Assembly (NCBI GenBank): GCA_027924585.1
Contig: BSBM01000123.1
Span: 16,756,001-16,820,000, forward strand
From: Larix kaempferi
Taxonomy: Eukaryota > Streptophyta > Pinopsida > Pinales > Pinaceae
Length of the DNA stretch: 64,000 nt
Reading direction: 5' to 3'
Shown: positions 10,456-22,232 of the stretch, one piece after another
Position numbering within the stretch: the first letter of the stretch is position 1
Layout: each line of letters opens with the position of its first letter
The notes under the pieces: model-generated
Told to the model about the DNA's origin: nothing
The model's input: only the letters and a program-made list of their open reading frames with translations
Databases searched by the model: none
Program-made: the position numbers and the translations under genes

Positions 10456-11119
10456 CCATTCTAAGAGCTCACCAGTTATCATTGATATGTTCCCAAGCAA
10501 CTCATCCAAAGGTTCTCAGATGTCTGACAAAGCACTTCCTTTCATTCTACTTTTTCACTAGATTCATGTCAGTGATTGCTCTAGTCGATACAAGATTCAG
10601 AAGATAGTTTGAACAATAAATAGCTTCTACCCAAAATTTTGTTGGAAGATCTTTGGTCTACAATAGGAACTGAACTATTTCCACCAAATTCCGACTCTTT
10701 CTCTTTGTGACACACATATCTCTACCAAGAAATACTATTTTTCAAGAGATACTCTTCAAACTATTGACTCACTTATTCACCAACATTTTCTGATCTCAAA
10801 CATTTGATTGGTCGGCCATATTTTTTTTGGCCAATGCCCTATATTACTTAAATATTTCAAAGACATGATTCTTATTCATCAAGAACTATACCCATGTAAA
10901 TCTATACAAATCGTCACTATATGTTAGAATATACTTTGCACCCGCTAATGAAGGTTTTCGCATGCAACAAAGATCACTGTGAAGAAGTTCCAATTGATTA
11001 TGTGCACACCATGCTTTCCCTAAATCAAAGGGTTCCTGATGATGATTTCCAAGCACACATCCTATACGAACTCCATCAAGTGGAACAGTCTTTGGAATGC
11101 CAGTAACCATAATCTTCAA
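10456..11119 (-). pseudogene. copia GAG-pre-integrase and integrase core, decayed
   Basis: The ORF at 10886-11119 encodes CVLGNHHQEPFDLGK (end of the GAG-pre-integrase domain) and LELLHSDLCCMRKPSLAGA, then YILTYSDDLYRFTWV, the first part of the copia integrase core with catalytic Asp in HSDL. Below 10886 the frame shows VTKRKSRNLVEIV, where families have VAERKNRTLVE; the catalytic Glu position reads Lys. NYLLNLV and HLRTFG follow. Several stops interrupt it. Confidence 0.75.
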
Positions 11120-11639
11120 ACATCAAAAGTTCAGATGCCCAAGTATTTCATGCCAAATTTGACCTCTATCGTTGGTCTGAGAAATTAATGTAGTCGGTCT
11201 AGTCGTCTAGGAAACATTCATGGAAGAATCATAGAACTTGTAAATTCAATCTTTAGGATCTAAATATCCCGTAGCAACAGTTTCCCCCCTAATCCTGAGA
11301 TCATTTACAATAAATCGATCTGACTAAAACTCAACAGTCTTCTTAGTCTACGTGAGTTGAGCAACCAACAATAAATTTGCGCTCAAGATAAGCACATGAT
11401 AGACATTGGATATTTGACCATGCTAGAATTCAACATCACTGCTTCCAAAAACCATGAGAGTGTAATCATCAACTACATAAACTGTTTTTCAGGAGCTCCA
11501 CTCAAGGAAGAGTACAGAGAAGCATCCTTGGCCATATGATAAGTACATCCAAAATTGACTATCCATTATGTATTAGCGATACAGTTCTAATAGAGAAGGT
11601 GAATTTTTCAACAGGTCTGTTGATCAACTAACCAGCCAA

Positions 11640-12577
11640 TGCACTACCCTCAAGATGCTTGATCCTCCATTCCAATCCCTTCATATTCTTCCAACATGTT
11701 TTCTCGACATGTCCAACTTTTCCACAATATTGATAGCTTTTCTTCTTTTGATGCTACTTCGTCGATGATGATCCTCAAGTCTTTTCTTTAGTAGGTTGGT
11801 TGATACATTATGGTCGATGATCCACTTGACCAACGTTCTTTATAATTTTGCTTGATCTTGATTTTGAGAAAGTGAGCCTGATGTTTGGCACCAAGATTCC
11901 CTTATTCAAGCAACTTGTGTTGGTCTTTAATCAACAAATCATAGAAGACATCAAAGGTGAAGTCCTAAAAAAAATCATAGGGTGTCTTCAAATTCATTAA
12001 GACCGGTTCAATGAGCTATCCATCCTTCTTTGGAAAATCCTTACCACATTTTCCCAATTCCAATTAAAGCTCCTTGATGTGAACTAAATAGTCCTCAATC
12101 TAGTAAAAGGAAAGAGTTTCCATAGAGATCAACTCCTTCTCAATATGCACAATTTGAATTTCATTTACCTTGTTGAACATAGACTTCATATGATTTTAGA
12201 CAGCATGAGGATAGTCGATCTCGCTTGTATGAAAGTGAATCTCACTAGAAATGTCAGTCATGATGACCCCAACAACCTCATCCATCTTTGCATCAATGAT
12301 AAACTTAGCATTAGCATCCATCGGATCTCCAATAGCGACCTTCTTATGTAGCCATAGTCCCTTGCTCTTCAACAAAGTCTCCATATCTAGCGCCCAGATT
12401 GCATAATTGTGTCTATTTAGAAAAACATGTTATGTCTTGGAAGTCATCCTTATGACTAAACAAATCTTATCTATATTCAAGAATAGGTATCAATTGACAA
12501 ATCTTCAACCCATTTTTTTATCAACTCTATATACAACTCAGCACGAATTGCAGATGACAAGATAGGTCAAAACCAAT
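11640..12577 (-). pseudogene. copia gag with defective zinc knuckle
   Basis: Near 12196-12384 the minus strand encodes METLLKSKGLW, AIGDPMDANAKFIIDAKMDE and VVGVIMTDIS, matching the N-terminal gag (UBN2/DUF4219-type) of copia elements. At about 11691-11735 the nucleocapsid knuckle reads YQYCGKVGHVEKTCW: the first Cys of CX2CX4HX4C has become Tyr. Multiple stops occur. Gag would form the particle and bind the RNA. Confidence 0.7.
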
Positions 12578-12578
12578 A

Positions 12579-12590
12579 GCTTTGATACTA
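12579..12590 (-). promoter_or_regulatory. Primer-binding site of the minus-strand copia element
   Basis: The minus strand reads TAGTATCAAAGC directly after the LTR end CCCTAACA. It differs little from the initiator-Met tRNA complement TGGTATCAGAGC used by most plant copia elements, and it fixes the LTR border at 12591. Confidence 0.7.
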
Positions 12591-13018
12591 TGTTAGGGAA
12601 CCTCTTCACCTTAAACCACAAAACATAAAATAAAATAGCACAAGGGAACAATATTCTAAGAATAAAGGTGGTGTCTAAACACATCGGTACAATAATTAAG
12701 CACAAATAATTATGATCAGAACATAACAATGCATTATCTCAAAGGATACAATGTGATCTCAAGCATATGAACACAACCCATAGGTTCATTCTTTTATAGT
12801 CTCCAGATCTAACAAACTCCCTTGAAGTGAGGAATATTTGGTCCACAAATTGGGTTAGTTCTAATTGTTTCCATAAAATCCAAAACGTCCCATATTGTAG
12901 TCATGACGACCATCGCCCCATCAACCATTTAGTTGATCCTTCAACTCCCCCAGTCGATCCACTAGTCAAATTGTTTTCTAGTCAACTGATGTCTATCAAC
13001 TGGCTGTCTTCAGAAGAT
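12591..13018 (-). repeat. 5' LTR of the minus-strand copia element (outer end approximate)
   Basis: On the plus strand it begins TGTTAGGGAACC at 12591 (the minus-strand LTR ends in CTAACA). The outer end is placed just before integrase-like sequence of the neighbouring gypsy element near 13019. No second copy is in the window. Confidence 0.6.
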
Positions 13019-13101
13019 CCAAGAGTGTGGTGAACCGTTAGAACCTCAGATTCCAATAGGTCGAGCCTCTCATCACCGTTGGACACCAAGCTCACCAAAT
13101 C
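13019..13101 (+). pseudogene. Gypsy integrase, upstream fragment (continues at 22233)
   Basis: The sequence aligns by eye with the integrase stretch following the second catalytic Asp (SDRDPRF, then LGTKLTKSTA), with a few indels. Its last codons, ACCAAGCTCACCAAATC, run directly into the fragment at 22233 once the LARD and one TSD copy are removed. The join gives a normal family motif (TKLTKSTALHHQTNGQ), good proof that both halves were one gene before insertion. Confidence 0.75.
13097..13101 (+). repeat. Left target-site duplication AAATC
   Basis: AAATC lies immediately before the LTR start TGTAATACCC and matches 22233-22237 exactly. Confidence 0.9.
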
Positions 13102-15200
13102 TGTAATACCCTGTGTGTTAAGCCCCGGACATATGTAATTTGTAAGTGTTTATTATTATGGCACTAGGTTCCAGGACAAGGGTCTTTAAGGACCGAGAGA
13201 CATTATTATTATTGTAAATAATTAATTAATAAAAATAATTGGTGCAACGGGGACCACTAAAAGAGTATCGGAGGCCATGGATTCCCCATGTGAGGGGGTT
13301 GGAACTAGGAGTTGTGGCTCTCCCTAACAACACTCTTTGTTTACTATTTTTGTTTTTTTAGCCTATGTTGGTCTTATTGAGCCCAATTCATGATTTAGAG
13401 GGACTTCCTTGGTTAATGCGCCCTCCTTGGTGCTTGGGTGGAACCCTCTTGTTGAATGTACCCCTTTGGTGGTTTTGTAACTCATTTTTGGAGGTTACAC
13501 TTGGTTTAGTAACTCCCACTTGCACAAGTGTGCCCTCATTGGCTATTTTTAGCCTTGACACCTCAAAGGTTGTGTAACTCCTTGTATAACTACCCTTTTT
13601 TCTATTCTAGGAAGGTATCTTTGCTTGTGTGACTCCTCCTCTAACTAATTTGAGTTCCTCTTCATGAATGAAGTGTCCCCACATGAATTGGAGTTGGTTT
13701 GGGTGGTTTGGAGTCACCCTCCTTGAAATTTGAGTTACTTAGGTAGAATTCAAATTGGTCTCTTGTGGTTGAGTTAACCTCCTTCAATTGACTCAAGTTG
13801 ACTTACCTTGGTTCTAATTGACCTCCTTGGGTTCAAGTTGCCTCCTTTGGTCTATAAATCCATGTTTGATCTCCTTGAGAAGGGCTAGCTATCTATCTTC
13901 ATGCTAATTCATGAAATTTCATGGTGAGCTTGTGAGCTTGGGAAGACATGTATGCTAATATATTTGTGATAACTACGTGCTTGAAGGTACTGTGATATTG
14001 TGGGTGTTTGATGTAAGCCCTGACAACTTTGGTATAGTTCCTCCGAGTCCACTGCTTGTCTCCATCTTGATCCTGCACTTAAATCCTGATGGTGAGTGGC
14101 GATGTCCTAAGGAACCTGGGTGGTGAAGGGATTGCCATAGCACCTGGTATTGGGGTGGAGGAGAAAGTAGGTGGTGAGTAATTGAGTTGTGGCTTCTCAA
14201 ACTTATATTTTGAGCTATTCTTGAGTGCACCTCTACTTGTGGATCTTTGGCCCCAGCTCGAGGGTAGCCTATCAAAGTGAGATCTAGCTTGGAAATGCCT
14301 AAGGCTGGGTGGAACATGGCTCGGTTGATGCCAGTTGCACATTAATAATATAAGTGACTAATTTTATGTAAATTCATATGTTTATATATGAGGTTTCCAT
14401 TGTTTCCATAGCTGGATTATTTACTGTTGATGTGCATGGTAGACGTATCAATGGATGGATGCAAATCTGATGGTTTGACTGCTTGGAATTGGTGTATTCT
14501 CCTTGATTTAGAGATCTAAAATTGATGGCACCTTGAAATATGTTTTCCATGTGTTATTTTTTCTATATTACTCTGCAAATGTGCCCTCTATAGCTGATCA
14601 TATCAGTAGATGAATTTACAAATGAAAATGATTGGTTTTTGAAACATTGGTTGAAGAGTTCTGCTTGAAAACTTGATTGTATTAACTAATCTGAGTGATA
14701 TGTGGGTTATGTATGATGTATGGTTGTATATTAACCTAAAATTGTGCCCTCCATGTTTGATCGGATCCTTTTTATGATTCTACAAAAGAAATTACTAAAT
14801 TTTGAATGCCAGAAAATGGGTTTTTTTTTTCTGCTAGAAAACTGGATTGAATTGATAGTTTTTTTGTATATCTGATTATCTGATGTTGCATGGTTGTACA
14901 TGAACATGCTAGTGCACCCTTGGAGGCTGTAAAGTGCCCCATTTGGATGTTATGCTTTTTATTTGGGACTTATAGTTAGTTTTGCAGGGAATCATATGCA
15001 TATGAGATGATATTTCCATTGAAATTAACTAGTTTCGGTATGCTTTGTGGGATTTGATTTTAATGCAGCTATGATCTGATTTTTAATGAGTTATATGGAT
15101 GTAGATGACATCCATGAAATTATGGGTTTGATCATGTTGAAATAGTTGTAGATGACTGTTACGCTATAAATGTAGAAGCTCAAGTAATAAATATACACGA

Positions 15201-15224
15201 ATATATATATATATATATATATAT
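15201..15224 (+). repeat. (AT)n microsatellite
   Basis: About 12 AT units inside the nested element's left repeat. A second AT run lies at 15664-15686. Confidence 0.95.
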
Positions 15225-16040
15225 AATATTGAATATAAAAATATAATATTTTACAATAAGAGATGACTTGTCCTCTATAAGCTATATAGGTGACATATCC
15301 TATTAGGTCCTGTTTTACATAAGCACATTTTCATAATAGTATTAAATATTAATATAATTAAATAATATATTATTTCCTATTTTATCTTCATAACATTGTT
15401 GTCGTATTGTGGAAACTTTGTCCTCAAAGCTATACAAATGTCTTCACCTTACTATTTTACTTTCACCTTGATAACTTCACAAATTCTTCATAATTGTTAA
15501 CACTTTAATACTTCCCTTTATAATACTTTTATAATATTGTTTGTTTATATTTTCCCTTTAACAATAATTCATGTGTGTTTACTTAGCTCCTTTACTTCAC
15601 CCGTCCTCGTACTTAGAGGTATGCGAATATGATAAAATATTAGTGCCGTTATCATACGTCAGACATATATATATATATATATATATTAGTACCCGAGGTT
15701 GTGTATTAAAATTTATAAATAATAGTGTCTTCTCTGTATAACCTTCAAAATCAGAACCTTGGAATACAAATCTGTAAGAGAGGTAAAAAAAGTGAACATG
15801 TTGTGAGTGGGCTTCAGAAGCATAACTGAACCGCTTCCTGTTATTCAACGTTGGGCACATCCATTGTTTAAAAAGAAATTTGCCCCTCCATGGCTCAATA
15901 TGATCTTGGGTGTTTATTTATGGGATTGTCTAACGCTAATCCTAAATACTGGTAGCAATGAATGAATAAGATACATACGGTTGATGTGACCGAGTATGGC
16001 ATCAGTAAAATACAGAAAGGTACACAAAGTAGGGTTCAAG

Positions 16041-16074
16041 AGATCTCTTGTACATTAAGTAATACAAGAGATCT
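16041..16074. repeat. 12-bp perfect inverted repeat
   Basis: AGATCTCTTGTA at 16041-16052 and TACAAGAGATCT at 16063-16074 are exact reverse complements around a 10-nt loop, within the interior of the small nested element. Confidence 0.9.
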
Positions 16075-16760
16075 AGAGCCTAGTAGAAGACTTCAATAAA
16101 AATAAATAACCGTGCAATCAAAATGGATCGTAAGTTAAGGGAAATAATAGGTCAAACTCTATATTTAATAAAAAAAGAATATATATATATGATGTTTTAC
16201 AATGAGAGATGACTTGGCCTTTATAGGCAATGAAGGTGACCTTTCCTATTAGGTTGTGTTTTTACATAGGCACCTTTTAATAATAGTATTAAATGTTAAA
16301 TATAATTAAATAATACATTATTTCCTATTTTATCTTCATAACAATGACAACCTCCTTATTTGGTTTAATAAGTGCTGCAATTCTATAATTGCTAAGTGAT
16401 GCAAATCTAGTTTTACTAGTGTAGAAATTATGATTTCGTAATTATCGTAATTTGATTTATAAATGGCTTAGTTGGTCGTAGGTACCAACTTGTAGATGAT
16501 GATTTAATGTTTATATTAAAGTTAAATTCATGCTTAAATTATAAGTGTAAATCTGGTTGCATGGGTGTTGTAGTTGCCTAGCTTTGCATGTGCATTGTTA
16601 AAAAGAACTGCAATGTATTATTGCATCATTTTAAAAGGCTGGATTTTTTTAATTAATTGGATATTAGGCATGTTTTCCTATTGTGCTTGACTCGATTCAG
16701 GTTCCCCCTTGGTCACTTGGTGTATCCGGTCTTGGTTTAGGGGTTGGGTACACTACAAAG

Positions 16761-16777
16761 TGGTATCATAGCTTAGG
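16761..16777 (+). promoter_or_regulatory. Primer-binding site of the LARD-like element
   Basis: TGGTATCATAGCTTAGG begins 3 nt after the LTR end ACACTACA. It is one base from the usual TGGTATCAGAGC initiator-Met PBS and sets plus-strand orientation. Confidence 0.85.
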
Positions 16778-19738
16778 TTCCAATTCTATGGCTGTTGGGC
16801 CTATCATGGATTTATAGCTTTGTTTATATGCATTTGGGGATTATAAAACATGCATATCGAAATAAATTTAACCCCCCTTACTTCAAAGATCAGTTTGAAT
16901 GTATTTTTTATTTATTTCTTTTATTTTCAAAGGTTAAGAGATTATGGATCCGTTAGTATATGTAATATATTAGCATAGATTAGTATAATGTTGTAAGATA
17001 TGATATATAAATGGTGTATAAAGTAAAAAATTATGTGTAGTGTATATATATTAATGTATGTGAATGGTAAGGTGTATGTATTGGTAATGTTATATATATA
17101 TATATATATATATATTTGTGGAGTAATAATGATAATGTCTATAATATATATAATGAATATGGATCTGTTGGTACTTGAGAAAGAAGGGGCTATAGTGGCA
17201 CCTACAGGCCTCCCAAAGTTATTTGGGGAATTCAAAATGTATATGTATGTTGAAATATGTAAACCAGTCTACGGAGAACTTGTATGGATTTTTGCTTGAG
17301 AATGGCAGTGTTTTTGCTAAACTTTGGAAGGATATATTTTCCTATTATGAGATCTTATGAAGCATGACCAGAACTTATAAAATTTATATGATGATCTTTA
17401 GTTGAGTCACCAACATCCATGGAAAGTTTGGGAAAAGTCTATGAACAAACCCCCTTTTACTTGGGAATTAGTGCTCAATTTTGAAGAAATTCATTTGATA
17501 AAGGAAAAGTTGTTTTGGTTGATTGGGGAATGTGCATACATGTTGTTGATGGTATCTACCTTGCAATAAATTTTTCTTCTCATTTGGAGGATTTCCTTTG
17601 AAAATCCCGAAGTTGAAGCTTTCAGTCCAAAATTATAGTGTATCAGTGGTTTTTCCAAGCGAGTTTTCAAATGATTCCTAAATGCAATCTAGAAATACAA
17701 GATGAAACTAGTTCCTAATAGTTTAGTATGAAGTGGTGCTCAATATGGAGGCTCTGTTGTGACCAAAATCACCTTCTATCCCTATTCAATTTGCATGGAT
17801 TGTACTTTTGGTATGCAATTAATGACTATTTTTAAATATCTGTATGCATTCGATCCAAGATGAAAAGTGGTATGAATGAAGAAGGAACATGTTAGTCATG
17901 CCAGTTAATGAATGAACATGTAGTGTGGTTATTGAATTCAAGTATTGAAGCCCAATCAGAGTAGTGAAGAACAAGAATCAGTAAGTATAGAGAAAAGGAA
18001 GCTATAGAGATCGGAGGTAGAATTGGAAACTCCACAAAATCCATACAACCCGAAGAAGAATTGTTGCGAAAAGTCTCGAACCCTTGAGTTTCGAAGGTTC
18101 AGTAAGATATATGTATTATAGATAGTATGTATGATAATATATATATTTGTATATATGTGTGAGGTAGTATGGTATTACCCATGTGTATTAGATGGGTATA
18201 ATATATATATTGAATCGTATATTGTGTATATTGTATTATATTGGTAGTAGAGTATATATGGATATTATATATATCATGTGCTAATAATTATATATAATGC
18301 TATGGTAAATAGTGGTATAAGTAGTCTACATGTATATGGTTTTATAATTAGATGTATGTTTGATGTGCTTGTGTGATGTTATTGAGAAATTATTCGATGC
18401 TTATCAGATGTGATGTAGATGCGATTGTCATTGGTTAATGTATGGTATTTTGATTGATGTATTTTGATTAATGTACTCCGATTGATGTATTCTGATTAAT
18501 ATATTTTGGTAGATGTATTCCGATTGATGTATTCTGGTTGTTGTGTGTATGATTGATGATTGTATGGTTAATATTTTTATGGATGATGTGTGAATGGATG
18601 ATGTTGCATGGTCAGTTGATGCATGTATCATTCTCATTGTGATCGATATATGATTGATGTTTTATGGTTGAATGGATGGATGTGGTATGGTTGGTGTATT
18701 ATGGTTATGAAGTATTATGGTGGATATCGATTGTTAAAGGTGGGGTATATGGATGTATGTTAATATATGTGATGTATATAGCTAGTTATGATATATGTAT
18801 ATATAGTATAATGATGTTGAGTATGTTTTGTGAATAGTGAGAAAGGTATCTTTGTTGAAAGGTTATCCTTGTGTTATTTTTTTATATCTTTGTTGGAAAG
18901 TATCTTGCTGATAGTTCATGCATATTTGTTGGAAAATGTCTTATCTGTAAAAGTAACTTAATGCATTTCATGTACCCTTCATGCTTTTCATGTACTTTAG
19001 AGTATGTGTATAATGTATGATTGAATTGATTAGAATGTGTTTCGGGTAGATTCATTTCAAGTGTTTTGATTTCATGTATCTTTGATGTATTTCATGTGAA
19101 TAATTATAATTTATTTCATGTATCTTGTATTTTGGAGATGTATTTTATGTATCTTGTTGAATAGTGTATATATATGTTTGATGCTAATCATGTGGTTGTT
19201 GCAATGTGAAGAAAGTATCTTTGTAGAATAATATATTTATATCATGTATCACATATTTGTATACCTGATGTTAATAATATGAGTGAATGAAATATGATTT
19301 TCAATTGGATGTATCTTTGTTGAGGATTGAAGGCATCGTAATGAGGTTTGAAGGCCTTGTAATGAGTTTTGAATACCCTGTAATGGGGATTGAAGATTGA
19401 CCCTTGCTTCCTTGATTCCACTCTACTAGTCATGGTTCTCCCATAGGCAGTGGATATGGACAAGAAAGTAGATGGTAGTGGGAAGTATTGTGGTTAGAAA
19501 TATGTTATCTTTATTAGGCATGTATGGGCATGTCTACAAGAGTTTGAAAGATGTTATCTTTCTGAGGCATGTATGGGCATGTCTTCGAGAGTTTGAAAGA
19601 TGTTATCTTTCTGAGGCATGTATGGGCATGTCTCCGAGAGTTTGAAAGATGTTATCTTTCTTAGGCATGTATGGGCATGTATGTTATCATTTTTTAAAGG
19701 CATGTGTGTATTATGCATCGAGGATGATGCATTGTTTC
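16778..19738 (+). other. Non-coding interior of the LARD-like element
   Basis: About 3 kb, AT-rich. A (TA)n run lies at 17090-17115 and TATATA-rich DNA at 18100-18300. At about 18452-18545 a degenerate 18- to 20-bp unit (GATTGATGTATTCTG) repeats. Around 17170-17500 faint gag-like wording is possible (APTGLPKLFGEF) but too short to call. Confidence 0.7.
19503..19692 (+). repeat. 49-bp tandem repeat, nearly four copies
   Basis: TGTTATCTTT..TAGGCATG starts at 19503, 19552, 19601 and 19650, a constant 49-bp step. Each unit holds GGCATGTATGGGCATGTCT and GAGAGTTTGAAAGA. It lies 50 bp before the polypurine tract. Confidence 0.9.
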
Positions 19739-19751
19739 AGGGGGAGGGGAA
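19738..19751 (+). promoter_or_regulatory. Polypurine tract of the LARD-like element
   Basis: AGGGGGAGGGGAA abuts the 3' LTR start TGTAATACCCC at 19752. Confidence 0.85.
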
Positions 19752-22232
19752 TGTAATACCCCGTGTGTTAAGCCCCAGACATATGTAATTTTTATTTTTT
19801 ATTATTGTGGCACTAGGTGTCAGGACAAGGGTCTTTAAGGGCCGAGAGACATTATTATTATTGTAAATAATTAATTAATAAAAATAAATGGCACAATTGG
19901 GACCACTAAAAGAGTATCGGAGGCCATGGATTCCACATATGAGGGGGTTGGGTACTAGGAGTTGTGGCTCTCCCTAACAGCACTCTTTGTTTACTATTTT
20001 TTATTTTATTTTAGCCTATGTTGGTATTGTTGAGCCTGATTCATGATTTAGTGTGCATTCCTTGGTTAATGTACCCTCCTTGGTGCTTGGGTGGATCCCA
20101 CTTATTAAATATGCCCCTTTGGTGGTTTTGTAACTCCTTTTTGGAGGTTACACTTGGTTTAGTAACACCCACTTGCACAAGTGCGCCCTCATTTGCTATT
20201 TTTATCCTTGACACCTCAAATGTTGTGTAACTGTTTGTGTAACTCCCCTTTTTCCTATTACAGGAAGGTATCTTGGCTTATGTAACTCCTCCTCTCACTA
20301 ATTCGAGATCCTCTTCATGAATGAAGTGTCCCCACATGAATTGGAGTTGGGTTGGGTGGTTTGGAGTCACCCTCAAAATTTGAGTTACTTGGGTAAAATT
20401 CAAATTGGTCTCTTGTGGTTGAGTTAACCTCCTTCAATTGACTCAAGTTGGCTTGCATTGGTTCTAATTGACCTCCTTGGGTTCAAGTTTGCTACTTTGT
20501 TCTATAAATCCATGTTTGATATCCTTGAGAGGGGATAGCTATCCATATTCATGTTATTTCATATAATTTCATGGTGAGCTTGTGAGCTTGGGAAGCCATG
20601 TATGCTAAGATATGTGTGAGAACTACGTGCTTCAAGGCACTGTGATATTGTGTGGTGTTTTATGTAAGCCTAGACAAATTTGATATAGTTCATCTGATTC
20701 CACTATTTGTCTCCATCCTGATCCTGCACGTAAATCCTGACGGTGAATGGCGATGTCCTGAGGGACCTGGGTGGTGAAGGGATTACCATAGCACTTGGTA
20801 GTGGGGTGGAGGAGAAAGTAGATGGCAAGGAATTGAGTTGTAGAATATCAAACTAATATTTTGAGCTATTCTTGAGTGCACCTATGCTTGTTGATCTGTG
20901 GCCTAAGCTTGGGGTTGACCTGTCAAAGTGAGATCTAGATTAGCAGTACCTAAGGATGGGTAGAACATGGTACGGTTGATACTAGTTGCACAATAATAAG
21001 ATAAGTGACTTATTTTATGTAAATTCATATGTTTATATGGGGTTTCCTTTGTTTCCATAGCTGGACTGTTTACTTTTGATGTGCATGGTAGATGTATCAA
21101 TGGATGGATGCAAATCTGATGGTTTAACTGCTTGGAATTGGTGTATTCGCCTTGATTTGGAGATATGAACTTGAAGGAAGCTTTAAATATATTTATTCAT
21201 GTGTTATGTTTTGTAGCTTACTTTTCAAATGTGCCCTTTATGACTGACCATATATGTAGATGAATTTACAGATGAAAACGCTTGGTTTTCGGAACATTGA
21301 TTGAAGATTTTTTCTTGAAAACTTGGTTGTACTGATTGATCTGAGTGATATGTGGGTTATGTATGGTGTATGGATGTATATTAACCTTCAAGTTCACCCT
21401 CCATGTTTTATCAGATCCTTTATATGATTCTACAGATGAAATTATTGAGTTTTGACTGCTAGAAAATGGGTTTTTTCTGCTAGAAAACTGGATTGAATTG
21501 ATAGTTTTTCTATATATATGATTATATGATGTTGCATGGTTGTAAATGAACATGATAGTGCACCCTTGGTGGATGTATATTACCCCGAATGGATTTTATT
21601 CTTTTTATTTGGGACTCACAGTTGGTTTTGTAGGGAATCATATGCATATTGGATGATCTTTCCAGTGAAATTAACTAGTTTTTGTATGCTTTGTGGGATT
21701 TGATTTTAATGTAGCTATGATACGATTTTCAATGAGTTATATGGATGTAGATGAAAGCCCTGAAGTTCAAGGTTTTATCATGTTTAAATAGTTGTAGATG
21801 ACAGCCTTCTTGTTTGGTTTAATAAGTGATACAATTCTATAATTTATAAGTGATGCAAATCTAGTTTTGCTAGTGTAGAAATTCTGATTTCACAATTATC
21901 GTAATCTGATTTATAAATGGCTTAGGTGGCTATAGGTACCATCCTATGGATGATGATTTAATTTTTATATCAAATTTAAATTCATGCTTAAATTATAAGT
22001 GTAAATCTGGTTGCATGTGTGTTGCAATTGCCTAGCTTCACATGTGCATTGTTAAAAAGAACTACAATGTATTATTGCATCTTTTTAAGGGGTTGAATGT
22101 TTTTAAATCAATTGGTTGTTAGGAATGTTTTCCTAGCATTAGAAACATTATTCTATTGTTCTTGAATCGATTCAACTTCCCCCCTGATCACTTGGTGTAT
22201 CCAGTCTTGGTTTTGGGGTCGGGTACACTACA
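19752..22232 (+). repeat. 3' LTR of the LARD-like element
   Basis: 2481 bp, TG...CA. It lacks the 1187-bp insert found in the 5' LTR, so it shows the native length. It is followed at once by AAATC (22233-22237). Confidence 0.95.

Larger units (their letters stand above)
10450..13018 (-). mobile_element. Ty1/copia retrotransposon, minus strand, 3' half missing
   Basis: Reading the minus strand from 13018 down gives an LTR, a primer-binding site, gag, a zinc knuckle and integrase, the copia order. It then stops before RT at about 10450. Every coding part carries stops or frameshifts. Its outer border lies next to gypsy integrase sequence (from about 13019), suggesting insertion into, or a rearrangement with, that gypsy element. 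Confidence 0.8.
15157..16343. mobile_element. Small non-autonomous LTR-type element nested in the LARD 5' LTR
   Basis: 1187 bp with TGTTACGC at the left end, ATAACA at the right and ATGAC duplicated at 15152-15156 and 16344-16348. It is absent from the other LTR at the same point. About 165 bp ending at 15395 (TTTTACAAT.AGAGATGACTT, then CCTATTTTATCTTCATAACA) recurs at the right end (about 16190-16343), so it has terminal direct repeats. The interior of about 780 bp has no coding domain and no clear PBS. It is TRIM-like; orientation is undecided. Confidence 0.75.
13102..16757 (+). repeat. 5' LTR of the LARD-like element, carrying a nested insertion
   Basis: 3656 bp; TG...CA ends. It aligns with the 3' LTR at 19752-22232 throughout except for the nested element at 15157-16343. 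A TATA-like TCTATAAATCC lies at about 13852. The short ORFs at 13365 and 20018 are matching frames in the two LTRs and have no domain. The copies differ at many positions, so insertion is not recent. Confidence 0.9.
13102..22232 (+). mobile_element. LARD-like non-autonomous LTR retrotransposon, complete with TSD
   Basis: The LTRs start TGTAATACCC and end GTACACTACA, with a Met-tRNA-type PBS after the left LTR, a G-rich polypurine tract before the right LTR, and 5-bp AAATC duplications. The native LTR is about 2.5 kb (the right copy; the left is expanded to 3.66 kb by another insertion) and the internal region about 3.0 kb has no gag or pol domain. Long LTRs with a non-coding interior match the class called LARD (large retrotransposon derivative). 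It would have needed enzymes from another element. It is inserted in a gypsy integrase gene. Confidence 0.9.

Noticed and set aside
13365-13577. 70-aa ORF present in both copies (also 20018-20230), possible conserved small gene
   Set aside because: Both copies are the two LTRs of one element, so the match is by duplication; no domain and many neutral-looking changes.
17033-17299. 88-aa ORF starting in TA repeats
   Set aside because: Begins in a microsatellite; only a short end has faint gag-like wording.
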